A DNA stretch of 64,000 nt from Microbacterium sp. lyk4-40-TSB-66. GTDB lineage: Bacteria > Actinomycetota > Actinomycetes > Actinomycetales > Microbacteriaceae. Positions 26,019 to 34,258 of this stretch are shown here, one piece after another (within the stretch, counting starts at the first letter, position 1; the number at the start of each line of letters is the position of its first letter). The translations under genes were made by a program, and so were the position numbers. Below the pieces are notes generated by a model, which was given only the letters and a program-made list of their open reading frames with translations, did not search any database and was not told the DNA's origin. The stretch spans positions 124,001 through 188,000 of the forward strand of contig NZ_JARVRW010000003.1 in NCBI RefSeq assembly GCF_030209475.1. The letters run 5' to 3'.

Positions 26019-26060
26019 TCTAAGAACCCTCTCGTGGACGCCTTACTCGCGCTTTACGGG
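26019..26060. promoter_or_regulatory. Shared 42-bp element, copy 1, upstream of the glycan operon
   Basis: It begins TCTAAGAACCCTCTCG and ends GCTTTACGGG. Aligned without gaps to 35796-35837, about 29 of 42 positions are the same, concentrated in TAAGAA, CTCTC and TTACGGG. It lies 77 bp before the first glycosyltransferase gene. The TTCTAAGAA core is also a small palindrome. Likely site for the nearby response regulator or a shared promoter. The rest of the 316-bp gap (25821-26136) shows no gene. Confidence 0.55.
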
Positions 26061-26136
26061 CCGTGGCCAGCATGGGAGACGCGGGACACCCCGCGGATGC
26101 GGCGCAACGGGCGCCTCACCACCCCAGGAGGCTGCT

Positions 26137-27312
26137 GTGGTTCACCGGATCGCCCTGTCGTCGCACGATTCCGTCGGGCTCGGACACGTGCGGCGCAATC
26201 TCGCCCTCGCCCACGCCCTCACGCGGACGGTCCCCGGGATCATCGGGCAGGAGGTCACGGGTGTCCTCATCACCGGCCAGGCGTCGGCGACGGCGTTCCC
26301 CGCCCCGCCCGGGTGGGACTGGGTGGTGGTGCCCAGCGTCTCCGTCGACGACACGGGCTACCGCTCCCGGCACCTCGCCGCTGACATCCAGCGGGTCACC
26401 GCGATGCGGGCGGGCGTCGTCGCCGGGGTGCTGCGGGCCTTCGCCCCCGATCTCTTCGTGGTCGACCGCCATCCGTTCGGGGTGCACGGCGAGCTGCGTA
26501 ACGCGCTGCGGGACCTCCGCGCCACCCACCCCTCGTGCACGACGGTCCTGGGTCTTCGCGACGTCCTCGACCGGCCCGCGGTCGCCCGGGCGGAGTTCCG
26601 CACGCTGGGGGGAGCCCGTGCGGTGCGGGAGCACTTCGACGCGATCTGGGTGTACGGCGATCCGGCCGTGCACGACCTGCGGCTCAGCGGCGAGACGCCC
26701 CCCGGGCTGGCGCCGCTCATCAGCTACACCGGCTACCTCGCGCACGGGCGTCCGACCCGTCCGGCGGCCGCCGTCGACGGCCCGTTCGTGCTGACCACGG
26801 TCGGTGGCGGTTCCGACGGGGTGCACACCGCCGTGGCCGCGGCCGGTGCCGACCTGCCCTCCGGGCACCGCCACATCATCGTCACCGGCCCCCAGATGTC
26901 GCCGCCCGATCGCGAACGCGTGCGGGCGGCGGCGACGCGGACGGGTGCGGAGGTCGTGGACAGCGCGCCCGACCTGCCCGATCTGCTCGAACGCGCCGCT
27001 GCGGTGGTGACGATGGGCGGCTACAACACGGTGTGCGAGGTCATGAGCACCTCGACCCCCGCCCTCGTCGTACCCCGCTCTGGCCGGCGCGACGAGCAGC
27101 GAATCCGTGCTCGCGCCCTGGAGCGCGTCGGCGCGTTCGAGACGGTCGGCGACGGCCCCCTCGACAGCGAGGCCATCGCCGCCTTCTTCCGCCGGACCCA
27201 TCGGACCCGTAGCCCTCGTACCGGTATCGAGCTCGACGGCCTCTCCACCGCCGCCGCCCTCTCGGCCCACCTGCTCGCCCCGACGGAAGGACTCACCGCC
27301 CATGCCATCTGA
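26137..27312 (+). CDS. MurG-like (GT28-C fold) glycosyltransferase
   Basis: A 391-aa GT-B enzyme. N-terminus HRIALSSHDSVGLGHVRRNL (GxGH acceptor loop); C-terminal donor domain with LTTVGGGSDG and VVTMGGYNTVCEVMSTSTPALVVPR, the UDP-sugar-binding signature of MurG/glyco_tran_28 proteins. No signal or membrane helix. GTG 26137 has AGGAGG at 26126-26131. First of six overlapping genes. Substrate unknown; it is not murG by context (no mur/fts neighbours). Confidence 0.8.
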   Translation: MVHRIALSSHDSVGLGHVRRNLALAHALTRTVPGIIGQEVTGVLITGQASATAFPAPPGWDWVVVPSVSVDDTGYRSRHLAADIQRVTAMRAGVVAGVLRAFAPDLFVVDRHPFGVHGELRNALRDLRATHPSCTTVLGLRDVLDRPAVARAEFRTLGGARAVREHFDAIWVYGDPAVHDLRLSGETPPGLAPLISYTGYLAHGRPTRPAAAVDGPFVLTTVGGGSDGVHTAVAAAGADLPSGHRHIIVTGPQMSPPDRERVRAAATRTGAEVVDSAPDLPDLLERAAAVVTMGGYNTVCEVMSTSTPALVVPRSGRRDEQRIRARALERVGAFETVGDGPLDSEAIAAFFRRTHRTRSPRTGIELDGLSTAAALSAHLLAPTEGLTAHAI

Positions 27313-28531
27313 CGCCTCTCCCCTCATCGGCTACGTCGTGAAGATGTACCCGCGCTTCTCCGAGACCTTCGTCGTCACCGAGATCATCGCCCGCGAAGCG
27401 CGCGGCGAGCGCCTCGAGATCTTCGCGCTGCGCCCGAGCGACGACACCCGCTTCCACGCCGAGCTCGCCCGCGTGCAGGCTCCCGTCCGCGCCGTCCCCG
27501 TGCCGCGCCGCCTCTCGGCCGCCTGGGACGGTCTCCGTCGCGCGCAGGCCGATCCCCGTCTCGGCGCGGCCGTCGCCCGGCATCTGCCGGAGCTGCTGGC
27601 CGTGGAGGCCGACGACGCGCTGCAGGCGGTCGAGGTCGCCCGGCAGGCCGTCGATCGGCGCATCACCCACCTCCACGCGCACTTCGCCTCGACCGCGACG
27701 ACCGTGACCCGATTGGCCGCGCTGCTCGCCGGCATCCCGTACTCCTTCACCGCCCACGCGAAGGACATCTTCCACGCCTCCGTCGACCCGGCCGACCTCG
27801 AGCGGAAGCTGTCGGATGCCGCGTTCACGGTGACCGTGAGCGACTTCAACCTGCGCCACCTCCGCGAGACCTTCCCGGCGGCGGAGCGCGTCGTGCGCGT
27901 CTACAACGGACTCGATCTCGAGCGCTTCCCGTTCGTGGAGCGCGGGCCGCGGCGCGGGCCGCTGCGGCTGCTCGCGGTCGGACGGCTCGTGGAGAAGAAG
28001 GGCTTCGACGTCCTGATCGACGCCGTCGGGCGTCTGCGCGACGAGGGTGTGGACGTGACGCTCGACATCGTCGGCGACGGCGAGCTCGCGACCCCCCTGC
28101 GACGGCAGGCGGCGGCCGCATCGGCGATCCGTTTCCTCGGTCCCCTGCCGCAGGGTGAAGTCTCCGCCCGCCTCCGCGAGGCCGACGTGTTCGTCGCCCC
28201 GTGCCGGGTCGGCGCCGACGGCAACGCCGACGGGCTGCCCACGGTGCTCCTGGAGGCGATGGCCAGCGGCATCCCGTGCGTGTCGACCGAGGTCACCGGT
28301 ATCCCCGAGATCATCGAGGACGGCCGCACCGGCGTGCTCTGCGCCCCCGGCGATGTGGAAGCCCTCGCCGAGGGCCTGCGTCGCGTCAACCGGCCCGACT
28401 ACCCCGTCGAGGCGACCACCCGTCGGGCGCGGCAGCTCATCGAGCGGCACTTCGACGCCGCGGCGCAGGCCGCGCGGCTCGCCGAGCTCACCGCGGCCGG
28501 CGCCGCCCCCGCTCGGAAGGAGGCGGCGTGA
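27302..28531 (+). CDS. GT4-type glycosyltransferase
   Basis: A 409-aa GT-B enzyme: GYVVKMYPRFSETFVVTEI, HLHAHFASTATTVTRLAALL, YSFTAHAKDIF, VYNGLDLERFPF, AVGRLVEKKGFDVLIDA, and the E-x7-E-like donor motif GLPTVLLEAMASGIPCVSTEVTGIPEII. Resembles colanic-acid/WcaL-type transferases. ATG 27302 overlaps the preceding gene by 11 bp. It probably adds a sugar to a lipid-linked or cell-surface glycan. Confidence 0.85.
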   Translation: MPSDASPLIGYVVKMYPRFSETFVVTEIIAREARGERLEIFALRPSDDTRFHAELARVQAPVRAVPVPRRLSAAWDGLRRAQADPRLGAAVARHLPELLAVEADDALQAVEVARQAVDRRITHLHAHFASTATTVTRLAALLAGIPYSFTAHAKDIFHASVDPADLERKLSDAAFTVTVSDFNLRHLRETFPAAERVVRVYNGLDLERFPFVERGPRRGPLRLLAVGRLVEKKGFDVLIDAVGRLRDEGVDVTLDIVGDGELATPLRRQAAAASAIRFLGPLPQGEVSARLREADVFVAPCRVGADGNADGLPTVLLEAMASGIPCVSTEVTGIPEIIEDGRTGVLCAPGDVEALAEGLRRVNRPDYPVEATTRRARQLIERHFDAAAQAARLAELTAAGAAPARKEAA

Positions 28532-29667
28532 TGCGCGTCGCCTATCTCGTCGCCGACCCCGGCGTGCCCGTCTTCGGCACGAAGGGCGCGAGCGTCCATG
28601 TGCAGGAGATCGTGCGGGCGTTCCGTTCCCGCGGCGACGAGGTGACGGTGTACGCCACGCGGGCGGGCGATCACGTCCCCGCCGACCTCGCCGATGTGCG
28701 CGTCGTCGTCCGGCGCGTGCGAGGAACGGGTGCCCCGCAGCGCGAACGCGGCATCCGCGATGCCGTCGACGACCTCACCGCCGCGATCGTGGCCGACGGA
28801 TGCGACCTCGTCTACGAACGGTTCTCGCTCTTCTCGGCGGGAGGCGCCGACGTCGCCGACGCGCTCGGCGTGCCCGTCGTCCTCGAAGTCAACGCCCCGC
28901 TGGTGGAGGAGCAGCGCCGCCACCGCGAGCTGGTCGACGAGCAGGCCGCGGTCGCCATCGCCGCGCGCGCGCTGCGGCGGGCCGACGTGGCGGCCTGCGT
29001 TTCGGAGCCGGTGGCGGACTGGGCGCGGGAGCACGGCGCCTCGCGCCCGCTCGTGGCGCCGAACGGCGTGAACACCGACCGCGTGCGTCCGTCCCTCGTG
29101 CGGCGGGCCGACGACGTGCCGCCCACCGTCGGATTCGTCGGGACGCTCAAGCCCTGGCACGGAGTGGACGTGCTCGTGGATGCCATGGCCGAGCTCGCGC
29201 GGCGGGGGCGACGGGCGCGGCTGCTCGTCGTCGGCGACGGGCCGCAGCGTGCGGACCTGGAATCGCACGCCCGGAGCCTCGGAGTGGATGCCGCCTTCAC
29301 CGGCGCCGTGGCCCCCGAGGACGTGCCCGCGGTGCTGCAGCGCCTCGACATCGGCGTCGCCCCGTACCGGGCCGCCGACGACTATTTCTCTCCGCTGAAG
29401 GTCTCGGAGTACCTCGCCGCGGGCCTCCCGGTCGTCGGCAGCCGGGTGGGCCAGGTGCCCTCGCTCGTGCGGCACGCTCGCTCGGGGCTGCTGACCACCC
29501 CGGGGGACGCCCGCGCTCTGGCCGACGCCCTGCAGACGCTCGTCGACGACCCCGCGCTCTGCCGGCGGATGGCCGACCGGGCCCGTCGGCAGGCGGTCGC
29601 CGAGCACGGGTGGGGTGGCGTGCTCGCGCAGATCCTGGACGCGATGCCGGCGGCGGTGGCGTCGTGA
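28531..29667 (+). CDS. GT4-type glycosyltransferase
   Basis: A 378-aa GT-B enzyme: FGTKGASVHVQEIVRAFRSRG (donor/acceptor loop), VYERFSLFSAGG, APNGVNTDRVRP, VGFVGTLKPWHGVDVLVDAM, GDGPQRADLE, YFSPLKVSEYLAAGLPVVGS (Glu pair). ATG 28531 shares one base with the upstream stop (TGATG), with GGAAGGAGG 8 nt before. Third enzyme of the cluster. Confidence 0.85.
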   Translation: MRVAYLVADPGVPVFGTKGASVHVQEIVRAFRSRGDEVTVYATRAGDHVPADLADVRVVVRRVRGTGAPQRERGIRDAVDDLTAAIVADGCDLVYERFSLFSAGGADVADALGVPVVLEVNAPLVEEQRRHRELVDEQAAVAIAARALRRADVAACVSEPVADWAREHGASRPLVAPNGVNTDRVRPSLVRRADDVPPTVGFVGTLKPWHGVDVLVDAMAELARRGRRARLLVVGDGPQRADLESHARSLGVDAAFTGAVAPEDVPAVLQRLDIGVAPYRAADDYFSPLKVSEYLAAGLPVVGSRVGQVPSLVRHARSGLLTTPGDARALADALQTLVDDPALCRRMADRARRQAVAEHGWGGVLAQILDAMPAAVAS

Positions 29668-31493
29668 AGCGGCAGAAGGCCGCCTCGCCGCGCGCCCTGC
29701 GGCGCAGTCTCGCCATCGTGCGGCCGCATCTGCGCGGCAAAGCCTCGCTGATCGTGCTCGGCATGGTCGCCCTGCTGGCCGACGTCGTCTTCCGCGTGCT
29801 CGAGCCGTGGCCGTTGAAGTTCGTCGTCGACTCGGTGTCGGTGAGCCTCGGCGCCTCGACCGGGGCTGCGGCGGGAATCCCGCAAGCGAGTCTCGGACTC
29901 CTCGTCGCCTGCGCGACGCTGCTGCTCGGGCTCATCGCCCTGCGGGCCGTCGCGGCGTACGCGAGCACGGTGGCTTTCGCCCTGGTCGGTTCGCGCGTGG
30001 CGACCGAACTGCGCGCCCGCGCGTTCGCCCACGTGCAGTCGCTCTCGGCCCGCTACCACTCGACCGCGTCATCGGGCGACGTCGTGCAGCGGCTGGTGAG
30101 CGACATCGGCCGGCTGCAGGAGGTCGCCGTCACGGCGGGACTCCCCCTGGTGGGCAACGTCCTCACCCTCGTCGTCCTCGTCGTCGTGATGTCGTTCATG
30201 GACCCCCTCCTCACCCTCGTGGTGGTGATTGCCGCCGCGCTGTACGCGGTGTCGTCGAGGCGCAGTTCCACCCGCATCACCGACGCGTCGCGCACGACAC
30301 GGAAGGGCGAGGGCGCCCTCGCCGACACCGCGTCGGAGGCCCTCGGGGCCATCCGCGTCGTACAGGCGTACGGTCTGGAGCGGCGCCTGGCCGGAGCCTT
30401 CGCCGACGGCAACGACCGAGCCCTCACGCAGGGTGTGCGCGCGCGCCGCCTCGCAGCCGGCTTGGAGCGACGCACCGACGTCATCGTCGGCTTCGCCACC
30501 GCGGCCGTGCTCCTGGGCGGCGGATGGCAGGTGCTGTCGGGCAGCATGACCCCCGGCGACCTGGTCGTCTTCGTCGCCTACCTCAAACTCGCCATGCGCC
30601 CGTTGAAGGACCTCGCGAAGTACACCGGCCGCATCGCGCGGGCCGCGGCATCCGGCGAACGCGTGGCCGACCTGCTGGCGGAACCCGTCGAGATCGCCGA
30701 CGGCCCCGACGCCGCCCCCCTGCCCCCGCTCCGCGGCGAGGTCGCCTTCGAGGCCGTCTCGGTCGAGGATGGACGCGGCAGCACGGTCTTCCGAGACCTG
30801 ACCCTGCATCTCCCCGCGGGGCAGCACGTGTGTCTGCTGGGTCCCTCGGGAGGGGGCAAATCCACCCTGGCGGGCCTCCTCGTGCGCGCGGCGGATCCCC
30901 GCTCGGGTCGGGTGCGCCTGGACGGCATCGACGTCTCCCGCGCGACGATCGCGAGCGTCCGCGCGTCGGTGTCGCTGCTGCTGCAGGAGTCGGTCCTCTT
31001 CGCCACGTCCGTCCGCGAGAACATCCGGTACGGCCGACTGGACGCCACCGACGCAGAGGTCGAAGACGCGGCGCGCCGTGCCTTCGCGCACGACTTCGTC
31101 ACCGCCCTCCCCGAGGGCTACGACACCGTCCTCGGTGCGCGCGGCGGCACCCTCTCCGGGGGCCAGCGTCAGCGGATCGCGATCGCTCGCGCGCTGTTGC
31201 GCGACAGTCCGGTCATCGTGCTCGACGAAGCCACGACCGGGCTCGACCCGCACGCGCGCAGCCAGGTCGGCGCATCGCTGCAGGCGCTGACGAAGGGCCG
31301 CACGACCCTGTCGATCACGCACGATGTCAGCCAGGCGCTGTCGGCCGACCGCGTGCTGTGGCTGGAAGACGGACGCATCGTCGAAGACGGGACGCCGCGC
31401 GAACTCCTCGACCGCGCCGACTCGCGCGTGCACGCCTGGATGCGGCGCACCGACGACGAGGATGCCGTCGCGACGACGGGGGGCCGGCGATGA
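29664..31493 (+). CDS. ABC exporter (half-transporter, MsbA-like)
   Basis: A 609-aa protein: six membrane helices in about residues 20-320, then an ATPase with Walker A LLGPSGGGKST (about 387), Q-loop LLLQESVLF, signature TLSGGQRQR, Walker B VIVLDEATTGLDP, H-loop SITHD. No peptidase domain. The exporter type and the neighbouring glycosyltransferases suggest it flips or exports a glycolipid or glycan precursor. GTG 29664 overlaps the previous stop as GTGA. It must act as a homodimer, since no second half-transporter is nearby. Confidence 0.88.
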   Translation: MKRQKAASPRALRRSLAIVRPHLRGKASLIVLGMVALLADVVFRVLEPWPLKFVVDSVSVSLGASTGAAAGIPQASLGLLVACATLLLGLIALRAVAAYASTVAFALVGSRVATELRARAFAHVQSLSARYHSTASSGDVVQRLVSDIGRLQEVAVTAGLPLVGNVLTLVVLVVVMSFMDPLLTLVVVIAAALYAVSSRRSSTRITDASRTTRKGEGALADTASEALGAIRVVQAYGLERRLAGAFADGNDRALTQGVRARRLAAGLERRTDVIVGFATAAVLLGGGWQVLSGSMTPGDLVVFVAYLKLAMRPLKDLAKYTGRIARAAASGERVADLLAEPVEIADGPDAAPLPPLRGEVAFEAVSVEDGRGSTVFRDLTLHLPAGQHVCLLGPSGGGKSTLAGLLVRAADPRSGRVRLDGIDVSRATIASVRASVSLLLQESVLFATSVRENIRYGRLDATDAEVEDAARRAFAHDFVTALPEGYDTVLGARGGTLSGGQRQRIAIARALLRDSPVIVLDEATTGLDPHARSQVGASLQALTKGRTTLSITHDVSQALSADRVLWLEDGRIVEDGTPRELLDRADSRVHAWMRRTDDEDAVATTGGRR

Positions 31494-32575
31494 TCGCGGC
31501 CGTGCGCGCGCTGGTCGGGCGAGACCCGGGCATCCCCGGCCTTCGCACGCTGCTGGATCCGGCATCCTTCTCCGACGCGGTGGGGGCACCCGTCGAGGTG
31601 CGTCATCTGCGGTATAAGCCGGGCACGAGCCTGCTCACCGCCTACACCACCCCGGACGGCTCGTTCTGGGCGGGCGCGTGGGCGGCGCCCGACAAGCCGG
31701 ACTCGGCCGAGCGGCGCGACCCCGCCGTTCGAGCCCTCCCGGGCGTGCCCTGGTCGGCCGGCGGACCCGCGCGCAGCGACCGCGCGCTCACCCGAGCCGT
31801 GCGGGATGCCGAGAAGCACGAGCCGTCATGGCGCCGCGCCGAGATCGTGCGGCACAACCCCGGGCGCCGGCTGGTCCTGCGCGGCGGCGGCGAGTACGCC
31901 AAGACGGCTCCCGGACGTGCGGGCGCCGCCCTGCGCAACGCCGAAATGCTGCGGAGCGCGGGTGTTCCCACCCTTCCTCCCCGCCTCGTCGCCGACGACA
32001 CCTGGGCAACGGCATCCTGGGGCGAGGGAGACCTCGCCTCCTCGCCCTCGCCGGCGCACGCCGCGGCCGCGGGCAGGGCTCTGGCCCGCCTGCACGCGAT
32101 ACCCGTCGGCGGCATCGACGCCGGGGACGCGCCCGAGACCCGCGCCCGCAGCGCCGCCCGGGCCCTGCGCATCGCGCTGCCCGAGACCGCCCGCCGCGTC
32201 GACGAGATCGCCCGACGTGTCCCCTCGACGCAGCGGCGGGCCATCGTGCACGGGGACTTCAGCGCGGACCAGGTGCTGCGCGGTCGCGAGGGACGGGTGC
32301 GTCTGATCGACCTCGACCGTCTCGAGGCGGGCGACCCGGCGCTCGATCTGGCCGGGTTCGCCGTCGAGGAGTTCGTGCGCACCGGCGACCTCGCGACGAC
32401 GACCGCGCTCTTCGCCGCGTATCAGGCGCAGGGAGGTGTCGTGACCGAGCGCGAGTGGCGCGCCTGGACGCCGCTGTGCGCGCTGGAGCGGGCGATCGAA
32501 CCCTTCCGCCGGTGGCGACCCGATTGGCCGGCGGCGGTGGCGGCACGCCTCGAGCGGGCGGAGGACCTCCTGTGA
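31490..32575 (+). CDS. APH-fold phosphotransferase, operon copy 1
   Basis: A 361-aa aminoglycoside-phosphotransferase-fold kinase: RRAIVHGDFSADQVLRG (catalytic HGDF loop), VRLIDLDRLEAGDPALDLAGF (DFG-like metal site and APH-typical DxA-DL). The N-terminal nucleotide lobe is present (KPGTSLLTAYTTPDGSFW, RRLVLRGGGEYAKTA). In a glycan operon the substrate is more likely a sugar or lipid head group than an antibiotic. ATG 31490 overlaps as ATGA. Confidence 0.75.
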   Translation: MIAAVRALVGRDPGIPGLRTLLDPASFSDAVGAPVEVRHLRYKPGTSLLTAYTTPDGSFWAGAWAAPDKPDSAERRDPAVRALPGVPWSAGGPARSDRALTRAVRDAEKHEPSWRRAEIVRHNPGRRLVLRGGGEYAKTAPGRAGAALRNAEMLRSAGVPTLPPRLVADDTWATASWGEGDLASSPSPAHAAAAGRALARLHAIPVGGIDAGDAPETRARSAARALRIALPETARRVDEIARRVPSTQRRAIVHGDFSADQVLRGREGRVRLIDLDRLEAGDPALDLAGFAVEEFVRTGDLATTTALFAAYQAQGGVVTEREWRAWTPLCALERAIEPFRRWRPDWPAAVAARLERAEDLL

Positions 32576-33594
32576 TGCTGCCCCCGAGCGAGGTGCGCGA
32601 CGAGCACGGCCGCTGGCGCATCCGGAGGGCGTGGCCGTCCTCGAACGGCTGCGACCTCGAGGTCGTCCACGCCGACGGGCGTCTGCGCGCCGGACGACTG
32701 CGAGACGACCGGGTGGAGCTGCTCGCCGACGGCGCGGACAAGCACCTGCCCGCCCTCGCGCGCGCCTGGTCGACCGGCACGACCGTCTCGTGGCGACGGG
32801 GGCGCCGCGTCGTGCTGCGCGCCCACGACGGCTCCGGCTACGTGAAGGTCGTCCGACGCGAATCCCTCGCCGCGATCACGAGGGCGCACGACCGCGCCGA
32901 ATCGTTCCGCGGGGGCTTCGTCACCCCCGACGTCACCCTCCTCGACGCCGCCGGCTGCGTGCACCTCTCCCGCGTCGACGGCCGGACCCTGCACGATCTC
33001 GGCGCCGACCCCGGGACTCCGGATGCCGTGGTGCAGGCGGCGTGGGACGGATGGGCCCGCGGCTGGGAACGTGTGCTGGCGGCGCCGGTCGCGGCCGACG
33101 CCGCCCCGCACACCGCGTCCGCGGAGGCCGAGATCCTGCTGCGGTGGCGCGATCACGCGCTCCGCGCCGGGGTCGAGGCGGAGGTCGCGTCGGCGTTCGA
33201 CCGCGCGGCCGAGGCCCTCACGATCGACGCCGGGGGTGCCTCGGCTTCCGCCCACCGCGACCTGCACGACAAACAGGTGCTGTGGGACGGGCACCGGGCC
33301 GGCCTGATCGACCTCGACACCGCCGCCCGCGCAGAACCCGCCCTCGACCTCGCGAACCTGCGCGCCCACGTGGCCTGGCGGCGGGTGCAGGGGCGCCTGT
33401 CACCGGCGCGCGCCGCCGGGGCGCTCGCGGCGATCGACGGGGTCGCCGCTCGGGCGCACGTCGACCCGGCGCGGATCGCCGCGTACGAGGCATCCACACG
33501 TCTGCGCCTGGGGGCGGTGTACCTGTTCCGTCCCGCGTGGCACGCGCGTGCCGCGCAGTGGCTCACGCGCTGCGCCGCTGAGGCGGCGAGGTAG
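32575..33594 (+). CDS. APH-fold phosphotransferase, operon copy 2
   Basis: A 339-aa kinase of the same fold: SASAHRDLHDKQVLWDG (the catalytic loop is HRD rather than HGD), RAGLIDLDTAARAEPALDLANL, and a C-terminal RLRLGAVYLFRPAWHARA. The N-lobe KVVRRES holds the ATP lysine. ATG 32575 shares a base with the upstream stop; GTG 32572 is 7 nt after GGAGG and is an equally good start. It is the last gene of the six-gene operon and converges on the two-component system. Confidence 0.72.
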   Translation: MLPPSEVRDEHGRWRIRRAWPSSNGCDLEVVHADGRLRAGRLRDDRVELLADGADKHLPALARAWSTGTTVSWRRGRRVVLRAHDGSGYVKVVRRESLAAITRAHDRAESFRGGFVTPDVTLLDAAGCVHLSRVDGRTLHDLGADPGTPDAVVQAAWDGWARGWERVLAAPVAADAAPHTASAEAEILLRWRDHALRAGVEAEVASAFDRAAEALTIDAGGASASAHRDLHDKQVLWDGHRAGLIDLDTAARAEPALDLANLRAHVAWRRVQGRLSPARAAGALAAIDGVAARAHVDPARIAAYEASTRLRLGAVYLFRPAWHARAAQWLTRCAAEAAR

Positions 33595-33600
33595 TCACCC

Positions 33601-34257
33601 TCACACCAGTCGATACCCCGCGCCGCGCACGGTCTCGATGCGATCCGCGCCCAGCTTCTGGCGGAGATAACCGATGTAGACGTCGGCGACGTTCGACCCG
33701 GGGTCGAAGTCGAAGCCCCACACCCGGCTGAGGAGCTGCTCGCGGCTCAGCACCTGGCCGGGGTGGCGCACGAGTTCTTCGGCGAGCGCGAACTCGCGCG
33801 CCGACAGCACGATCTCCCTGCCCGCCACCGAGGCGGTGCGTTGGCGCACGTCGAGCACGATGTCGCGGTGCTGCAGTTCCAGACCCTTCGCCGTCGGTTC
33901 CCGTCGGATGCGGAGTCGGATGCGGGCGACCAGCTCGTCGAACCGGAACGGCTTGCCGAGGTAGTCGTCGGCTCCTCCCTCGAGACCGGCGACGGTGTCC
34001 TCGAGTTCGACGCGGGCGGTCAACATGATGACGGGCACGGCGGAACCCGAACCGCGAAGCTGTTCCAGCACCTCGAATCCCGTCATCCCGGGCAGGTTGA
34101 CGTCGAGCACGACGAGGTCGAACTCCCCCGAGAGGGCGAGCCCGAGGGCCTCGCGGCCGTCGCCGGTCACGCGGGTGGCGTAGCCCGCCGAGCGCAGGCC
34201 CTTGTCGATGAAGGACGAGATGCGGGTTTCGTCGTCGACGATGAGGATGGATGCCAC
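33601..34257 (-). CDS. OmpR/PhoB-type response regulator
   Basis: A 218-aa regulator: receiver (about 3-115) with acidic pocket DDE, phospho-acceptor Asp in LVVLDVNLPG, switch Thr in MLTAR, Lys in DYLGKPF; C-terminal winged helix (REFALAEELVRHPGQVLSREQLLSRVW...SNVADVYIGYLRQKLG). GTG 34257 is 1 nt after the kinase stop and has GGAGG 7 nt upstream; an ATG at 34278 inside the kinase gene is possible. Co-transcribed with the kinase. Confidence 0.9.
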   Translation of the reverse strand: MASILIVDDETRISSFIDKGLRSAGYATRVTGDGREALGLALSGEFDLVVLDVNLPGMTGFEVLEQLRGSGSAVPVIMLTARVELEDTVAGLEGGADDYLGKPFRFDELVARIRLRIRREPTAKGLELQHRDIVLDVRQRTASVAGREIVLSAREFALAEELVRHPGQVLSREQLLSRVWGFDFDPGSNVADVYIGYLRQKLGADRIETVRGAGYRLV

Positions 34258-34258
34258 G

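Noticed and set aside
31490..33594. Aminoglycoside resistance genes
   Set aside because: APH fold is broad; they are locked inside a glycan-export operon and the second has a changed catalytic loop (HRD), so drug resistance is not supported.
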